6,465 nucleotides of DNA from Parvibaculum sp. GTDB lineage: Bacteria > Pseudomonadota > Alphaproteobacteria > Parvibaculales > Parvibaculaceae. Position numbers and translations under genes: made by a program. A model generated the notes under the pieces. The model made no database searches and was not told the DNA's origin. It worked only from the letters and a program-made list of their open reading frames with translations. This document shows, in pieces, positions 6,172-6,465 of the stretch. Position 1 is the stretch's first letter, and every line of letters begins with the position of its first letter. The stretch is taken from NCBI GenBank assembly GCA_014359855.1, contig JACIYQ010000176.1:1-6465 (forward strand). Reading direction: 5' to 3'.

Positions 6172-6465
6172 TCAGGCGGCAGCCTGGCCGAGCGTGGCCC
6201 TGACATGTTCGGCAAGCGCCATGAGGCCGTTTAGCGGGCGGATCAGTACCTCGATATGCGTGATCTCACCGGCCTCGTTCACCGTGATGCGGTCGATGCC
6301 CTTGAGTTTCTTGTCGCCGATGCGCGCGGTGAACTCGAGAATGATGTCCTGTCCGTCGACCCATTCCTTGGTGTAGGTGAAATCCTCGAAACCCTGCATC
6401 ACCGCCGTCAGGATCGCTATCACATAGGGCTTCGACGCCTACCAGCGGTTGAGGAAAATTCTCGC
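6172..6465 (-). CDS. NTF2/SnoaL-like protein, partial at window edge, apparently frameshifted
   Basis: The 3' part of a gene running in from the right edge. The continuous frame from 6423 to the stop at 6172 encodes about 83 residues. These include GFEDFTYTKEW, DIILEFTARIGDKKLKGIDR, and ITVNEAGEITHIEVLIRPL, which follow the pattern of small NTF2-like/SnoaL-like proteins (a cone-shaped fold used as an enzyme or ligand pocket). The family normally has about 110-140 residues, so the N-terminal helices are missing. Upstream in the same frame is a TAG stop (6441-6439). However, another frame at 6463-6425 reads ENFPQPLVGVEAL, and dropping one base at 6424 joins it as VGVEAL-VIAILTAVMQ, which fits the family's G-x-E-A pattern before that helix. 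A one-base insertion in a decaying gene, or a sequencing error, is therefore likely. Initiation at GTG 6423 is the alternative, but it would give only part of the fold. No specific function can be given. Confidence 0.6.

Noticed and set aside
4866..6215. Very long minus-strand open frame extending the PAP2 gene upstream across the whole thiolase gene (744 codons in all).
   Set aside because: The upstream part is antisense to a thiolase with all catalytic residues, is rich in Arg/His/Ala typical of GC-rich shadow frames, and shows no domain. A GTG with a strong ribosome-binding site at 4865 explains the real gene.

Overview
The window looks like ordinary, GC-rich (roughly 60%) bacterial chromosome, most likely from an alphaproteobacterium. 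The protein family styles, the TTG and GTG starts and the tight gene packing fit that, and the Leu-tRNA and isovaleryl-CoA dehydrogenase agree with it. A Parvibaculum- or Rhizobiales-like host would fit, but the genus cannot be fixed from sequence reading alone. I see no insertion sequence, phage gene, CRISPR array or other mobile element.

Layout, left to right. A complete tRNA-Leu(GAG) with encoded CCA lies at 55-141, followed by two small hairpins that may end its transcript. On the plus strand, an MgtE magnesium transporter (304-1689, TTG start) is followed 23 bases later by an exported six-bladed Kelch protein (1713-2723); the two are probably co-transcribed. After an 81-base gap with a possible promoter and an inverted repeat comes isovaleryl-CoA dehydrogenase (2805-3977, plus). 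A PAP2-family membrane phosphatase (3981-4865, minus, GTG start) converges on it with only 3 bases between stop codons. A 108-base divergent control region separates the phosphatase from an acetyl-CoA acetyltransferase-type thiolase (4974-6170, plus). The last feature is the 3' part of an NTF2/SnoaL-like gene on the minus strand (6172 to the window end), which appears to carry a one-base frameshift near 6424.

Functional links are modest. Isovaleryl-CoA dehydrogenase and the thiolase can act at the early and final steps of leucine breakdown (isovaleryl-CoA to 3-methylcrotonyl-CoA; acetoacetyl-CoA to two acetyl-CoA). The intervening enzymes (methylcrotonyl-CoA carboxylase, methylglutaconyl-CoA hydratase, HMG-CoA lyase) are not in the window. 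MgtE and the Kelch protein are an inner-membrane ion channel and a predicted periplasmic propeller, with no obvious shared pathway. I found no convincing new system. The points most worth checking are the apparent frameshift in the terminal gene, the inverted repeat that could mask the thiolase ribosome-binding site, and the inverted repeat over the putative dehydrogenase promoter.
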